Assembly: GCA_964391015.1 (NCBI GenBank)
Contig: CAYMKU010000008.1
Span: 44,002-108,001 of the forward strand
Direction of reading: 5' to 3'
From: XYD12-FULL-36-8 sp964391015
GTDB taxonomy: Bacteria; Bacteroidota; Ignavibacteria; Ignavibacteriales; Ignavibacteriaceae
DNA length: 64,000 bases
Positions within the stretch are counted from its first letter, which is position 1; each line of letters opens with the position of its first letter. Positions 35,520-45,011 of the stretch are shown piece by piece. The notes beneath the pieces were generated by a model that was not told the DNA's origin, searched no databases, and saw nothing but the letters and a program-made list of their open reading frames with translations. The position numbers were made by a program, and so were the translations under genes.

Positions 35520-38500
35520 ATGAATCAAAACGAACTCGAATTAGAAAAACACTTTATTGACGAACTTGTAAAGCTAGGCTGGGAATATGTCTCGCCCGAA
35601 TTATTGAACAGAACCGGTATAGATGAACCGTTATTAGAAATAGAATTGGATAAAAGGATAAGACTGCTTAATAAGAAGAATGATATAACTGATACTGATG
35701 TAAAGAGGGTAATTAATGAACTTAAGTTTGCATCAACAAGTCCTGAAGGTGCAAAAAAGATTTTAAGTTTTTATAAGCAGGGTATTCCTGTAAAGTATGA
35801 AAACGACGGTGTTGTAAGATTTACAAAGATATTTGATTACGAAAATATTACAAACAATAGTTTTACGATAAGCAGTCAGGTTATTCATTCAGGTGCTGAA
35901 AGTATAAAGAATGATATATTGCTTTATGTAAACGGCATCCCTCTCGTTGACATTGAACTCAAAGATCCGACAAATCCCGCTGAAAGCTGGCGGAATGCGT
36001 GCAATCAGATAATAGATTATTTTTCAAAAATACCCGAACTGTATAAGTATGTTCAAATTGGTGTAGGAGCTAATTCTAATGCAAGATATTTTCCAATAAC
36101 TCAATGGCGGAATGATTATAAGACTTACGAATGGAAGTCTGAAGAAATGGACAGTGTGGATTCAGTTATTCAAATGCTTAAACCTGAAACATTGCTTGAG
36201 ATTGTAAAGAACTTCCTGTTTGTAAGGGTTGAGAAGGGAGAGTTCACAAAGGTGATAGCAAGATACATGCAAATGAGAGCTGTGAATAAAATCGTTGACA
36301 GGGTAATATCTTATAATCAGGAAAAGAGTGACAAGAACAAAGGATTGATCTGGCACTGGCAGGGATCAGGTAAAACTTTTGAAATTATTTCTGCTGCAAA
36401 CATTTTACAGAATTTAAGCACACTGGAAAATCCGACACAGTTTTTGCTGATAGATAGAGAAGATCTTGAGACACAGCTTGCAACGGAATATCATGCATTG
36501 GATATGGCCTCGCCAAAAGTAATTGGCTCAATAGATGAATTGAAAAAAGTAATTTCTGCTGATTCATTCAGAGGAATGCGTGGAGTATTCATTGTATTAA
36601 TGCATAAATTCAGACCCGGTGATTTTGAAGAGATTTCTGAAATAATAAAAGCATCCGCTCATGAAACCATATCAAAAAGGAAAAATGTGATCTGTTTCAT
36701 TGATGAGGGACATCGCTCACAATATGGATTGCTTGCAAGTCAGATGAAAAGCATTTTAAAAAATGCCTTCTTCTTTGCATTTACCGGCACACCGGTATCA
36801 AAAACCGGGAAGAGTACTTACAATGAATTTTCATATCCTCCTGAAGAAACATATCTGGACAAATATTTTATCAGTGAATCTATTGCAGACGGTTTTACTA
36901 AAAAGATTACTTACAAGCCTAGACTTGACGAACTTCATCTTGACAGGAAAAAACTTGAAGACTTTTTAAAAGGTGAATATGATGAGATACCCGATGATTA
37001 CAGAGAAGAAGTTAAGGAAGGTATCAGAAGAAAATTAAATACAATAAACGTTTTTCTCGAAGACCGCAGAAGGATCAAACTAATAGCAGAAGATATAGCT
37101 ATGCATTTCAGAGAAAACGTCGAAGGAAACTATAAAGCAATGGTAGTAACGGCGAGCAGGAAAGCATGCGTAAGATACAAACGTGCAATAGATGAGTTCT
37201 TTCCGGCATCCTATTCGGATATTGTTATGACCTATGATCCAACTCACGATGCTGATGATGAAGAAATTTACGGTTATATGAATGAAATAAAAAAGAAGTA
37301 TCACAGAACGGATATAAATGAAATAACAGATAAAGTCATAAGTGATTTCAAAGATGAAAAGGAGCCGAAGATTTTGATTGTTACTGAAATGCTCTTAACA
37401 GGATTCGATGCTCCTGTTCTGCAGACTATGTATCTGGACAAACCACTTAAGGAACAGCGCCTTCTTCAAGCGATTGCAAGAACAAACCGTCCTTATCAGG
37501 AGAAGGAAAGCGGGCTAATAATTGATTATGTCGGAATATTTGACAGAATTGAAAAAGCATTTGCGGCTTATTCAAAGGAAGACATACAAAGCGCAATATT
37601 AAACATGGAGAATTTAGCTTCTGACTTTGTAAAAATGTTAAATGAATTGATGACAATTTTTGATGCAGTCCCAAAAGATTTCACAAGACAAACTCTGCAA
37701 AAAACTATTGAAATAATAACGTCTGATAAGAAAATTGAAGATAAATTTAAAAATAAATACAATCAGCTAAGAAGATTATATGAATTTCTTGGATCGGATG
37801 AGGTTAAACTCCAGAATCTAAAAAATTACAAATGGCTTTCTGCTATACATACAAATTATATAAAAGTTGTTACAAAAGATGAGACCTATCAGGATTATCT
37901 GAATATGTATTTTAAAAGAACACTTAATTTGATACACGATGAAACAGAAGTGAAAGAAATTGTCGACATGAAAGTTGAAACCGTAATCAATGAAGCGTTT
38001 ATCAAAAAGGTGGAAGAAAAGGTTAAAGATAAAAAGGAACAAGCTTCAAATCTTGTATTTGCCTTGAACAAGTTCGTATTGGTTGACAAGCATAAAAATC
38101 CTGTATATGAGTCATTAATTGAAAGAGTTGAAGCGCTGGTTAAGAAATGGAGGGAAAGAATTGCAGATGAAAAAGAGATACTGGAAGAAGCAAAATTAAT
38201 TTCCGGTGAGATAGTTGAAATTCAAAAGACACAAAGAGAACTCGGTCTTACTGATAAGAAAATGTCAATCTGGTTATTCTTAAAAGAGAGCTTGAATATA
38301 GAAGTTGATAAGGACCTATTAGATTCAATTAGCAATTTGATTGATGATTTGGAAAAGGAGATGATCCCGGGCTGGACGAAAAATACAGAGTTAAAAAAAT
38401 CCGTTGAGACGAAGCTGCGTCAGTTTCTATTCATGAAAGTAAAAACCAAATATCCTATAACACTTGAAAAGATAAATGAAATTCATGATGTAGTAAGTGA

Positions 38501-38525
38501 GAAACTAGTAAGTTACAGAGCATAG
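35520..38525 (+). CDS. hsdR: type I restriction-modification endonuclease/translocase subunit
   Basis: 1001 residues. The N-terminal nuclease domain has DILLYVNGIPLVDIELKDP, the D...ExK core. A superfamily 2 helicase follows with GSGKT (282-286), DEGH box (395-398), TGTPV motif III and ARTNRP motif VI. The C-terminal 300 residues are helical and bind HsdM. It translocates DNA with ATP and cuts at a distance when unmethylated targets are met. It is the last core subunit in the operon, and the length is typical. Confidence 0.95.
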   Translation: MNQNELELEKHFIDELVKLGWEYVSPELLNRTGIDEPLLEIELDKRIRLLNKKNDITDTDVKRVINELKFASTSPEGAKKILSFYKQGIPVKYENDGVVRFTKIFDYENITNNSFTISSQVIHSGAESIKNDILLYVNGIPLVDIELKDPTNPAESWRNACNQIIDYFSKIPELYKYVQIGVGANSNARYFPITQWRNDYKTYEWKSEEMDSVDSVIQMLKPETLLEIVKNFLFVRVEKGEFTKVIARYMQMRAVNKIVDRVISYNQEKSDKNKGLIWHWQGSGKTFEIISAANILQNLSTLENPTQFLLIDREDLETQLATEYHALDMASPKVIGSIDELKKVISADSFRGMRGVFIVLMHKFRPGDFEEISEIIKASAHETISKRKNVICFIDEGHRSQYGLLASQMKSILKNAFFFAFTGTPVSKTGKSTYNEFSYPPEETYLDKYFISESIADGFTKKITYKPRLDELHLDRKKLEDFLKGEYDEIPDDYREEVKEGIRRKLNTINVFLEDRRRIKLIAEDIAMHFRENVEGNYKAMVVTASRKACVRYKRAIDEFFPASYSDIVMTYDPTHDADDEEIYGYMNEIKKKYHRTDINEITDKVISDFKDEKEPKILIVTEMLLTGFDAPVLQTMYLDKPLKEQRLLQAIARTNRPYQEKESGLIIDYVGIFDRIEKAFAAYSKEDIQSAILNMENLASDFVKMLNELMTIFDAVPKDFTRQTLQKTIEIITSDKKIEDKFKNKYNQLRRLYEFLGSDEVKLQNLKNYKWLSAIHTNYIKVVTKDETYQDYLNMYFKRTLNLIHDETEVKEIVDMKVETVINEAFIKKVEEKVKDKKEQASNLVFALNKFVLVDKHKNPVYESLIERVEALVKKWRERIADEKEILEEAKLISGEIVEIQKTQRELGLTDKKMSIWLFLKESLNIEVDKDLLDSISNLIDDLEKEMIPGWTKNTELKKSVETKLRQFLFMKVKTKYPITLEKINEIHDVVSEKLVSYRA

Positions 38526-38536
38526 GAGATAATGTT

Positions 38537-39052
38537 TTGGAGATACGATACAGGAATATAAAATATCCGCGGCTTGAATACAAAACAGGTGATTTGATAA
38601 TTGTTCTTCCTTATGGAAAACAGCCTGACGAATTAATAAATAAATATTCGGGGTGGATAAATAATAAAGAATCATTCATTGAGAAGTCCCTGCTTGAGTC
38701 TAAGAACAAGAAACTACATGATAGAGAATTAGATAAATTGAAAGATATTGTGAAAGAGATGATTGAGAATTATTCTGTAGAATTAGGTGTAATACCGGAG
38801 AGAGTATCTTTCAGGGATTTGGTATCAAAGTGGGGCAGCTGCTCAAAGTATGGCAGACTTGCTTTCAATACGAACATGAAATACTTACCAAAGAAACTGA
38901 TATCTTATATTGTCCTTCACGAAATGGCTCACATGATTTCAAGAAAACATAATGCTAAGTTTTGGGATGTGATACGATCAAAATTTGAAAATCATAAACA
39001 GTTAGAAAGGGAGCTTTTTGTGTATTGGTTTAAAATAAAACAAAGAACATAA
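38537..39052 (+). CDS. YgjP-like metallopeptidase (SprT/DUF45-type)
   Basis: 171 residues from a TTG start at 38537. TAGGAGA precedes it at about 8 bases, while the nearby ATG at 38532 is in another frame. The HEMAH (128-132) zinc site is followed by RKHNAKFWDVI, the YgjP/DUF45 arrangement with a later His as third ligand. Preceding blocks RVSFRDLVSKWGSCSKYGRL are diagnostic of this family. The predicted role is Zn-dependent proteolysis; family members often accompany type I R-M operons. It starts 11 bases after HsdR and is probably co-transcribed. Confidence 0.85.
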   Translation: MEIRYRNIKYPRLEYKTGDLIIVLPYGKQPDELINKYSGWINNKESFIEKSLLESKNKKLHDRELDKLKDIVKEMIENYSVELGVIPERVSFRDLVSKWGSCSKYGRLAFNTNMKYLPKKLISYIVLHEMAHMISRKHNAKFWDVIRSKFENHKQLERELFVYWFKIKQRT

Positions 39053-39065
39053 TTAATAAATTATT

Positions 39066-39161
39066 ATGATAGATGTCTTTACAGATGAAATAGAAGTATT
39101 AATTAAGCAGGGAATAGCAAATCTTAACCTACTGAACCTCTCAAACTACTCAACCTACTAA
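39066..39161 (+). pseudogene. truncated gene start
   Basis: ATG followed by IDVFTDEIEVLIKQGIANL reads like a real protein N-terminus. After about 20 residues it runs into a CTACTCAAC-type repetitive stretch and a stop at 39159. It is 13 bases beyond the YgjP-like gene, so it is probably the stump of a further operon gene whose remainder was lost. I cannot name the family. Confidence 0.35.
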
Positions 39162-39249
39162 ACCCATTCTAGCTTTCTCCACTTAACTCACACATCTTTT
39201 TCAATCTACTCAATCCACATGTCTTACATAACCTACTCAACCCAACTTA

Positions 39250-39352
39250 TTTACTTCCAGAATGGAATCACATTCTGAGGCGTGACTATTTAAAAGTTTT
39301 AAATAAATAAAATCCTGTGAATTATTTGATTGGCAGAGTGTTTGCTGTTGGT
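39250..39352 (+). repeat. degraded repeat related to 44560-44656
   Basis: AATGGAATCACATTCTGA is followed by a diverged stretch and then GCAGAGTGTTTGCTGTTGGTGACTA. The copy at 44560-44656 has AATGGAATCACATTATGA and GGAGTGTTTGCTTGGTGACTA in the same order. The TTGGTGAC end resembles the REP palindromes, so both are probably decayed ends of the same transposable-element family. The stretch 39162-39249 is low-complexity with CTACTCAAC-like motifs; 39353-39582 shows nothing except a TAATTTTG box at 39531 that could be part of a promoter. Confidence 0.5.
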
Positions 39353-39582
39353 GACTACAACAGAGCAGGAAAATATTGGCTTTTTTAGTTGCTAATTCAA
39401 AACGGAATCAGTAACTTTAAGTGAGAACACTTACAAAGATTATATGGAAGAAAGAATCACATCGAAACATACTTTCTTATTCAATAAACCTAATAGAATC
39501 TTTTTGCAAAATATTTACAGACATCACAAATAATTTTGAAACCGTTTTTATTTAATTCATCCCAAAAACCCGGAGGTTTACA

Positions 39583-40023
39583 ATGCTAACAGAAGTTGCC
39601 GAGAAACTCGTTCAGAACAAAATTTCAATTAAAGATGCCCGGAATGCTTCATATGATGCAATGCTTGGTTCTTTTTATGAAATTGCGGGAAGGAGGCAAA
39701 GGGTCCTCCCTTCAGGTGATCAAGTCGAAAATGAGTTTAAACAAATAACGTCTTATTTCCAGCAATTTCGAAATTCTGATGAACGACGCTGGGCCGGAGT
39801 CTTGGTTCTTACCTTTGCATTTTTAGCGCTTGATTTAGTTGAAGTTGTTCAACAACGTCTTCAAGAGGCTATCCTTACAGCAGGAGAGGAATGTCCAGCG
39901 AAAGCAAAAAAATTTGTGGTTGCAATGATTGATTATACATTAGAACATCCTGGTTGCACTGATAGTCAAGTAAGAAAAAATTTATCTATTTTTAGATCTA
40001 ATTTTCTAAATATAAATTTTTAA
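39583..40023 (+). CDS. small protein opening the CHAT/TIR operon
   Basis: 146 residues, mostly helical, with no export signal. It includes NKISIKDARNASYDAMLGSF, an Arg-rich turn (GRRQRVLPSGDQ), and a long hydrophobic helix VLVLTFAFLALDLVEVVQ. Three Cys occur near the C-terminus. GGAGG lies 9 bases before the ATG, the best ribosome binding site in the operon. It lies 7 bases before the TPR-CHAT gene. I do not recognise a family. By position it could be an adaptor, sensor or inhibitor for the CHAT protease, but this is inference only. Confidence 0.6.
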   Translation: MLTEVAEKLVQNKISIKDARNASYDAMLGSFYEIAGRRQRVLPSGDQVENEFKQITSYFQQFRNSDERRWAGVLVLTFAFLALDLVEVVQQRLQEAILTAGEECPAKAKKFVVAMIDYTLEHPGCTDSQVRKNLSIFRSNFLNINF

Positions 40024-40030
40024 AGATCTT

Positions 40031-43000
40031 TTGCATAACAATTTGAAAAATCATAAGGAAAACATCCCTGTTCGTGCAATGGAGAATTTCATACAAGCAG
40101 AAATATTATCAGATCAATTGGATGTTAATCCAGGAATTGCGCTGCAAATCTTAGAAAAATACGGAGAAATTTTAGATATAATAAATTATGATGATAACCC
40201 AGAGTTTTATGCAAATGTAGAAGCAAACATGGGTTTCGTATATGGGAAGATTCCATACGATCTTGAACGAAACCTCACTCTGGCATTAGAATGGTTTGAG
40301 AAGTCATTAAAAACCTACAACTCATCACAGTATCCTAATGAGTATGCAACAATCTTAAATGATATCGGAATTATCTATGATCTTTTCCCTAAAAATCGGG
40401 CTAAGAATGTGGAAAAAGCAATAACTAAATTTAGTGAATCTCTAAAATTTACGGAACCTAATTCATTAGGATATGCACAAACTAATAATAATCTAGGAAT
40501 TGCATATTATTACAGAAGGGAAGGCAATCTCTCTGAAAATTTTCAAAAATCTTTAATTTGCTATAAGATTGCTTTAGAGTTCTTTGAAAGAACCAAAGAT
40601 GGAATGAACTATGCTGAAACAATGAACAATATTGGAAATTTATATGCAGACCGTACTGACGGTGATGTTTATGATAATAAAGCCCGTGCTGTTTCGTGCT
40701 ACGAAACTGCTTTAAACTACAGAACTCCTCTAAAAGCCCCCATTGATTATGCGACTACACAAACAAATTTAGGGAAGACATTACTTGAGTTACCTTCGAA
40801 AGATATGCAGTATGATATTATCTATTCAATTTCTTGTTTCAGAAATGCTTTAGAATTTCTTTCACCTGAAAGCCATCCACTGAAATTTGCAGAAACAATT
40901 ACCAGTCTGGGTCGAGCGTATCTGAAACGTGAGTGGGTAGGTAAAAAGGAAAATACTGAAAAAGCAATAGAATGTTTTAATAGTGCTTTAAAATATGTGA
41001 CTATTGAGGCGTATCCAGATGATTATTCTTTCACACACTATGGACTCGGAAATGCCTACTTCAATATTTCAAATTATGATGAGGCAATTTATCACTACAA
41101 TAAAGCACTGGAAGTAAATACGGAAGACCAATCCCCATTTGCATTCTCAACTTGCCAGAATAATTTGGGAATTGCATATACACTTTGTAAAGGAAAAAAT
41201 ACTAGAAAAAATCTAAACAAAGCTGAGGAATGCTTTAAGCAAGCCCTTCGGTATAGGTCTGAAGAAGTTACACCTTATCAGTTTAGAAGGTCAAAGATTA
41301 ATTTGGGGAATGTTTATTTCTTAAGAAAGGATTGGCAAAATGCGTTGCTCTGCTTTGAGGAGGCTGTAAAGATAAGCGACAAATTATACGAATCAGGACT
41401 ATCTATTGACAGCAAAGAAATTGAAGTAAATACAGATGGTTTTATTTACCACAAAGCAGCATTTTCAGCATTTCAATTATGTGATTCAGCAAAAGCATTC
41501 TATCTTCTTGAAAAGGGAAGAGCGCGAATTCTAGAAGAATCCCTTAAGACTGAGTTTCCCAGACCTTTGAATGTAACCGAGTCCATTTGGAATGAGTATT
41601 TAGATGCGTTAAGGACGTTACAAAATTCTCTTACAAAAGATGTGACTATAAAAGGTAATTTCAAGAGCCATATTGAAGCATACGATTTAAGAGAGAGATC
41701 AGCAATATTGGCAAGAAAAGAGTTGGAAAAATCTATTCAGGAAGTTCGGAAATATTCTCCAGAATTTTTGAAACCCTCGTCAGATCAATTGGAATTCAAT
41801 AAGCTTTTGCCATCTAAAACATCCGCAATTATAACATTTTGCATTACAGGGTATGGAACAGTTGGATTCATCTCATGTCAAGGCAAAGAAAATTTGTATA
41901 GTGTTTATTTACCAAAATTCACAGAAGACTCTCTAATAAAATTATTGGCAACATTTGATGACCAAGGTGATTTGAATGGCGGATGGATAGGTTCGTACCT
42001 TAGTGATACAAACATGGAAAATTTCAAACTGCAGATGAACAAGGTTCTTGACAAGATTAAAAAACATTTGCTTTCAAAAATAGTTTTGAGAATTCCTCCG
42101 GAAATAGACACACTGGTAATAATTCCATCTGGTGCTTTATTCTTACTTCCCCTGCACGCAATAACAATTTCTAACAGCAAAAATGAATACCTGTGCGATA
42201 AATACAAAATAAGTTATGCACCATCAATAAATATACTTCGGAATACAATCAAACAAATTAGTAAAAAAACTTACAATTCAAATTTCTATGGTGTCATAGA
42301 TCCCGTGAGACCTGGATATAAATCAAACCTAATATTTTCGAGATATGAGGGAAAGATGATTTCAAAATATTTTGGAAACTCAAAAATTAATTTTGGAATA
42401 GATGCAAACAGGTCAAATATTGCTATAAACATAAAGAATCAGAGTCACATACATTTCTCTTGTCATGGCTCATATAATTGGACATACCCTTTAAAATCCG
42501 GACTTATGTTAGCAGATGGTACTTTGACTTTGGAAGATCTGCAGAACAAGGAATATGATTTATCTGACGCTTATCTAGTTACCTTGTCTGCTTGTGAAAC
42601 AGGTATGGTGGATGTACTAAATCGAAACCCAAATGAATTTGTAGGAATTCCTGCGGGAATTATTCTTGCAGGAGTTCCGTGTATCGTTAGTTCTTTATGG
42701 ACAGTACCTGATTTTTCTACAGCAATGTTGATGGACAAATTCTACAATTTTTACGTAAAGAGTCAACTTGATTGTGTTGAATCATTGAAACTGGCCCAAT
42801 CTTGGTTGAGAAATCTTAGGTCAGCTGAGGTGGCGGAGTATTTAAGAAAATGTATAGATTTAGAGGACAAAGCTGAGTTGAAAGAAAAATTGAACAAACG
42901 TCATGATTATTATATTGGTAAAAGTAAAAGTAGACCAGCTTTTAAACCATTTGAACATCCATTTTACTGGGCTCCTTTTATCGTTACCGGAGTTTCTCTC

Positions 43001-43036
43001 GCACCGATTAGAGAGAGATCGATAAAAGAAAGTTAA
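40031..43036 (+). CDS. TPR-CHAT caspase-like protease
   Basis: Up to 1001 residues from TTG at 40031; an in-frame ATG at 40079 preceded by AAGGAA is an alternative start. Residues about 20-490 form an array of some ten TPRs with repeated NNLGIAY and AIECFNSALKY-type motifs. A CHAT domain follows (about 640-990): HFSCHG with catalytic His near 812 and LSACETG with catalytic Cys near 855, then PAGIILAGVPCIVSSLW. CHAT is a caspase/separase-related protease domain (as in Cas-associated TPR-CHAT). The TPR array would sense a partner. It is 7 bases after the 146-residue gene and 46 before the TIR gene. Confidence 0.88.
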   Translation: MHNNLKNHKENIPVRAMENFIQAEILSDQLDVNPGIALQILEKYGEILDIINYDDNPEFYANVEANMGFVYGKIPYDLERNLTLALEWFEKSLKTYNSSQYPNEYATILNDIGIIYDLFPKNRAKNVEKAITKFSESLKFTEPNSLGYAQTNNNLGIAYYYRREGNLSENFQKSLICYKIALEFFERTKDGMNYAETMNNIGNLYADRTDGDVYDNKARAVSCYETALNYRTPLKAPIDYATTQTNLGKTLLELPSKDMQYDIIYSISCFRNALEFLSPESHPLKFAETITSLGRAYLKREWVGKKENTEKAIECFNSALKYVTIEAYPDDYSFTHYGLGNAYFNISNYDEAIYHYNKALEVNTEDQSPFAFSTCQNNLGIAYTLCKGKNTRKNLNKAEECFKQALRYRSEEVTPYQFRRSKINLGNVYFLRKDWQNALLCFEEAVKISDKLYESGLSIDSKEIEVNTDGFIYHKAAFSAFQLCDSAKAFYLLEKGRARILEESLKTEFPRPLNVTESIWNEYLDALRTLQNSLTKDVTIKGNFKSHIEAYDLRERSAILARKELEKSIQEVRKYSPEFLKPSSDQLEFNKLLPSKTSAIITFCITGYGTVGFISCQGKENLYSVYLPKFTEDSLIKLLATFDDQGDLNGGWIGSYLSDTNMENFKLQMNKVLDKIKKHLLSKIVLRIPPEIDTLVIIPSGALFLLPLHAITISNSKNEYLCDKYKISYAPSINILRNTIKQISKKTYNSNFYGVIDPVRPGYKSNLIFSRYEGKMISKYFGNSKINFGIDANRSNIAINIKNQSHIHFSCHGSYNWTYPLKSGLMLADGTLTLEDLQNKEYDLSDAYLVTLSACETGMVDVLNRNPNEFVGIPAGIILAGVPCIVSSLWTVPDFSTAMLMDKFYNFYVKSQLDCVESLKLAQSWLRNLRSAEVAEYLRKCIDLEDKAELKEKLNKRHDYYIGKSKSRPAFKPFEHPFYWAPFIVTGVSLAPIRERSIKES

Positions 43037-43082
43037 ATTCGCAAATTTAGAATTACAACCTAAATTTCCTATTACAACAAGA

Positions 43083-44486
43083 ATGAAAAGCATAAAAATA
43101 TTCCTCGCATCATCGTATGAACTAGAAGCAGACAGAAAAGAATTAGAAATCTTTATCGCAAGAAAAAATAAAGTATTGGAAAAGAAAGGGGTTTTTCTTA
43201 AACTTTTTGTTTGGGAAAACTTTCGCGTTCTGTTGTCACATAACCGACAGCAAAATGAGTTTCATAAAAATTTAGAAGAGAGTGACATTTCAGTAATGCT
43301 TTTTGGTATAGAATTAGACAAATATTCAGATTTGTTATTTGAAGAATTTAGACAATTTAAGGAAACCAACAAACAAACCTTCATTTACTTTAAGGATTCT
43401 GATTATTTTAGATTTCATTCTCATAAACTTGAAGATTTTTTACATTACAAAAATATGAAAGACTTAAAGTCCCATTTCAATAACCAATTAGACAAACTTG
43501 CTGAAAGCAATTTTAAGCATAATATACACGATTCAAATGACAATGAGGATATCACTGATACTTACAAGCGGCGCGAAGAACGGGATACAGAACTTACTGA
43601 AGAAATGCAGTGGCGAAAAATACTTTATACAAATAAACCTAAAAAGGTTGATATTGAAGATGAAGTTAATTGTACAGTTTATGCTCCTAAAGAGGTTTTA
43701 CCCGGAAACCAGTTTTTGGTGCAGGTGTATGCTCACACAGATGAACAAACAACACGATTAGAAGAGTTGGCAAAGTCTGCAGACGAATCCTCTATTTTTC
43801 GGGCTGCTACTATTCTTGACGAGAAATTACCGAGAAAGTCTCGAATAGATTTTAATCTAATTTTAACAGGCTTTGTTATTGACACACCTGTATTATCCAT
43901 TAAATGGAATGGAAAAATTGCAGCTGTTCAATTTGACGTTAAAACACCTCCGGAATTTCCACCATCAAATATTATTGGAATAGTAATCGTCGCAATGAGT
44001 AGTGTACCTATTGGGCAATTAAAATTCAAAATGAAAGTAATTTATATAAACTCAAAATTGATACCATTGGAGACGGAAAGGGATTGGACTACAATGATCC
44101 GATTTCAACTGGCCTTTATTTCATACGCATCAGAAGATCGTTCTGAAGTGTTGAAGAGAGTTCAAATGTTAAATGTTGTAAGATTAAAATTTTTTCAAGA
44201 TTTGTTAACACTGGAAAGTGGGCAGAAATGGGAGAAACAAATATATGATAACATATCTAGATGCGATGTTTTTTTTCTATTTTGGTCTAAAGCAGCAAGC
44301 AAATCTAAATGGGTAAAAAGAGAAATTATGTATGCTCTTAAATTAAAGGAAGAAAATGATGATTCTCTACCTGAAATCGTTCCAGTTATTATCGATGGTC
44401 CCCCACCAGCCAAGCCTCCTACGGAACTGAAGTTTCTTCACTTTAATGATAAGTTTATGTACTTTATTAATGCCGGAACAAACTAA
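43083..44486 (+). CDS. TIR-domain protein with DUF4062-like N-terminus
   Basis: 467 residues. The N-terminal domain (about 1-110) starts KIFLASSYELEADRKELE, similar to the TIR-like DUF4062 pattern of an FLASSYxxL motif and E-x-R. A beta-sandwich-like middle (about 190-335) reads NCTVYAPKEVLPGNQFLVQV and resembles a domain seen next to TIR domains in bacterial conflict proteins. The C-terminal TIR domain begins AFISYASED (about 344) and includes LTLESGQKWEKQI with a possible catalytic Glu, then SKWVKREIMYAL. TIR domains usually cleave NAD or make signal nucleotides. It is the third gene of the CHAT operon. Catalysis is inferred. Confidence 0.8.
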   Translation: MKSIKIFLASSYELEADRKELEIFIARKNKVLEKKGVFLKLFVWENFRVLLSHNRQQNEFHKNLEESDISVMLFGIELDKYSDLLFEEFRQFKETNKQTFIYFKDSDYFRFHSHKLEDFLHYKNMKDLKSHFNNQLDKLAESNFKHNIHDSNDNEDITDTYKRREERDTELTEEMQWRKILYTNKPKKVDIEDEVNCTVYAPKEVLPGNQFLVQVYAHTDEQTTRLEELAKSADESSIFRAATILDEKLPRKSRIDFNLILTGFVIDTPVLSIKWNGKIAAVQFDVKTPPEFPPSNIIGIVIVAMSSVPIGQLKFKMKVIYINSKLIPLETERDWTTMIRFQLAFISYASEDRSEVLKRVQMLNVVRLKFFQDLLTLESGQKWEKQIYDNISRCDVFFLFWSKAASKSKWVKREIMYALKLKEENDDSLPEIVPVIIDGPPPAKPPTELKFLHFNDKFMYFINAGTN

Positions 44487-44559
44487 CTTTCCACACGATC
44501 AAAATGACCATTTTTTGGCCCTAATTCTGCCCACTCCATGGGTTCTACAATTTTTAGAT

Positions 44560-44656
44560 GAAAATGGAATCACATTATGAAGATTAAATGGAAGTTTTGA
44601 GTAAATAGAACCCTATGAATTTTTTCGCCGGTGGAGTGTTTGCTTGGTGACTAAAA
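44560..44656 (+). repeat. degraded repeat related to 39250-39352
   Basis: It shares AATGGAATCACATT and GGAGTGTTTGCT...TTGGTGACTA with the 39250 copy, separated by a diverged stretch. It lies just after the TIR gene. The span 44657-44810 is A+T-rich with no gene seen. Confidence 0.5.
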
Positions 44657-44810
44657 AGTTTGTTTTAAATTTATGAATACTTTCTCATTGCTTCTGCAGA
44701 GTTTTGGATACCAACCTCGGCGGAAAAATTATCAATTTGATAATTTATTAATTTTATTGATTTTATTAATTTATTATCTAAGGAAACATCAATATGAAAA
44801 AATTGAAACT

Positions 44811-44962
44811 GCCGTTGTTGGTGTTCCAAAAAGTTTGCATATGTAATCTTTAAAATTTATAACACTTTTTGTGCAAACTTTTTGGTCACCAACAACAAAA
44901 AGCTTCCAATAGGTAATCAGCATTGTTTAACATTGATAAATTCTTCCTGTGAAATTAATTTT
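44811..44962 (+). repeat. REP-like palindromic repeat, copy C
   Basis: The same 152-base unit as 19312-19463, differing at one visible position, without a neighbouring transposase. Its palindromic core is 44814-44896. This near identity over 25 kb shows recent copying or gene conversion. Confidence 0.85.
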
Positions 44963-45004
44963 CAACACCACTCGTTCCCAAACCCCACAGACTGTCCGAA
45001 AACG
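44961..45004 (+). repeat. TTCAACACCACTCGTTCCC repeat, copy 1
   Basis: TTCAACACCACTCGTTCCC followed by AAACCCCACAGACTGTCCGAAAAC recurs at 51663-51703 with small differences. The two copies lie either side of the FG-GAP and helical-protein genes (45324-51605). Confidence 0.65.
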
Positions 45005-45011
45005 ACTAAGT

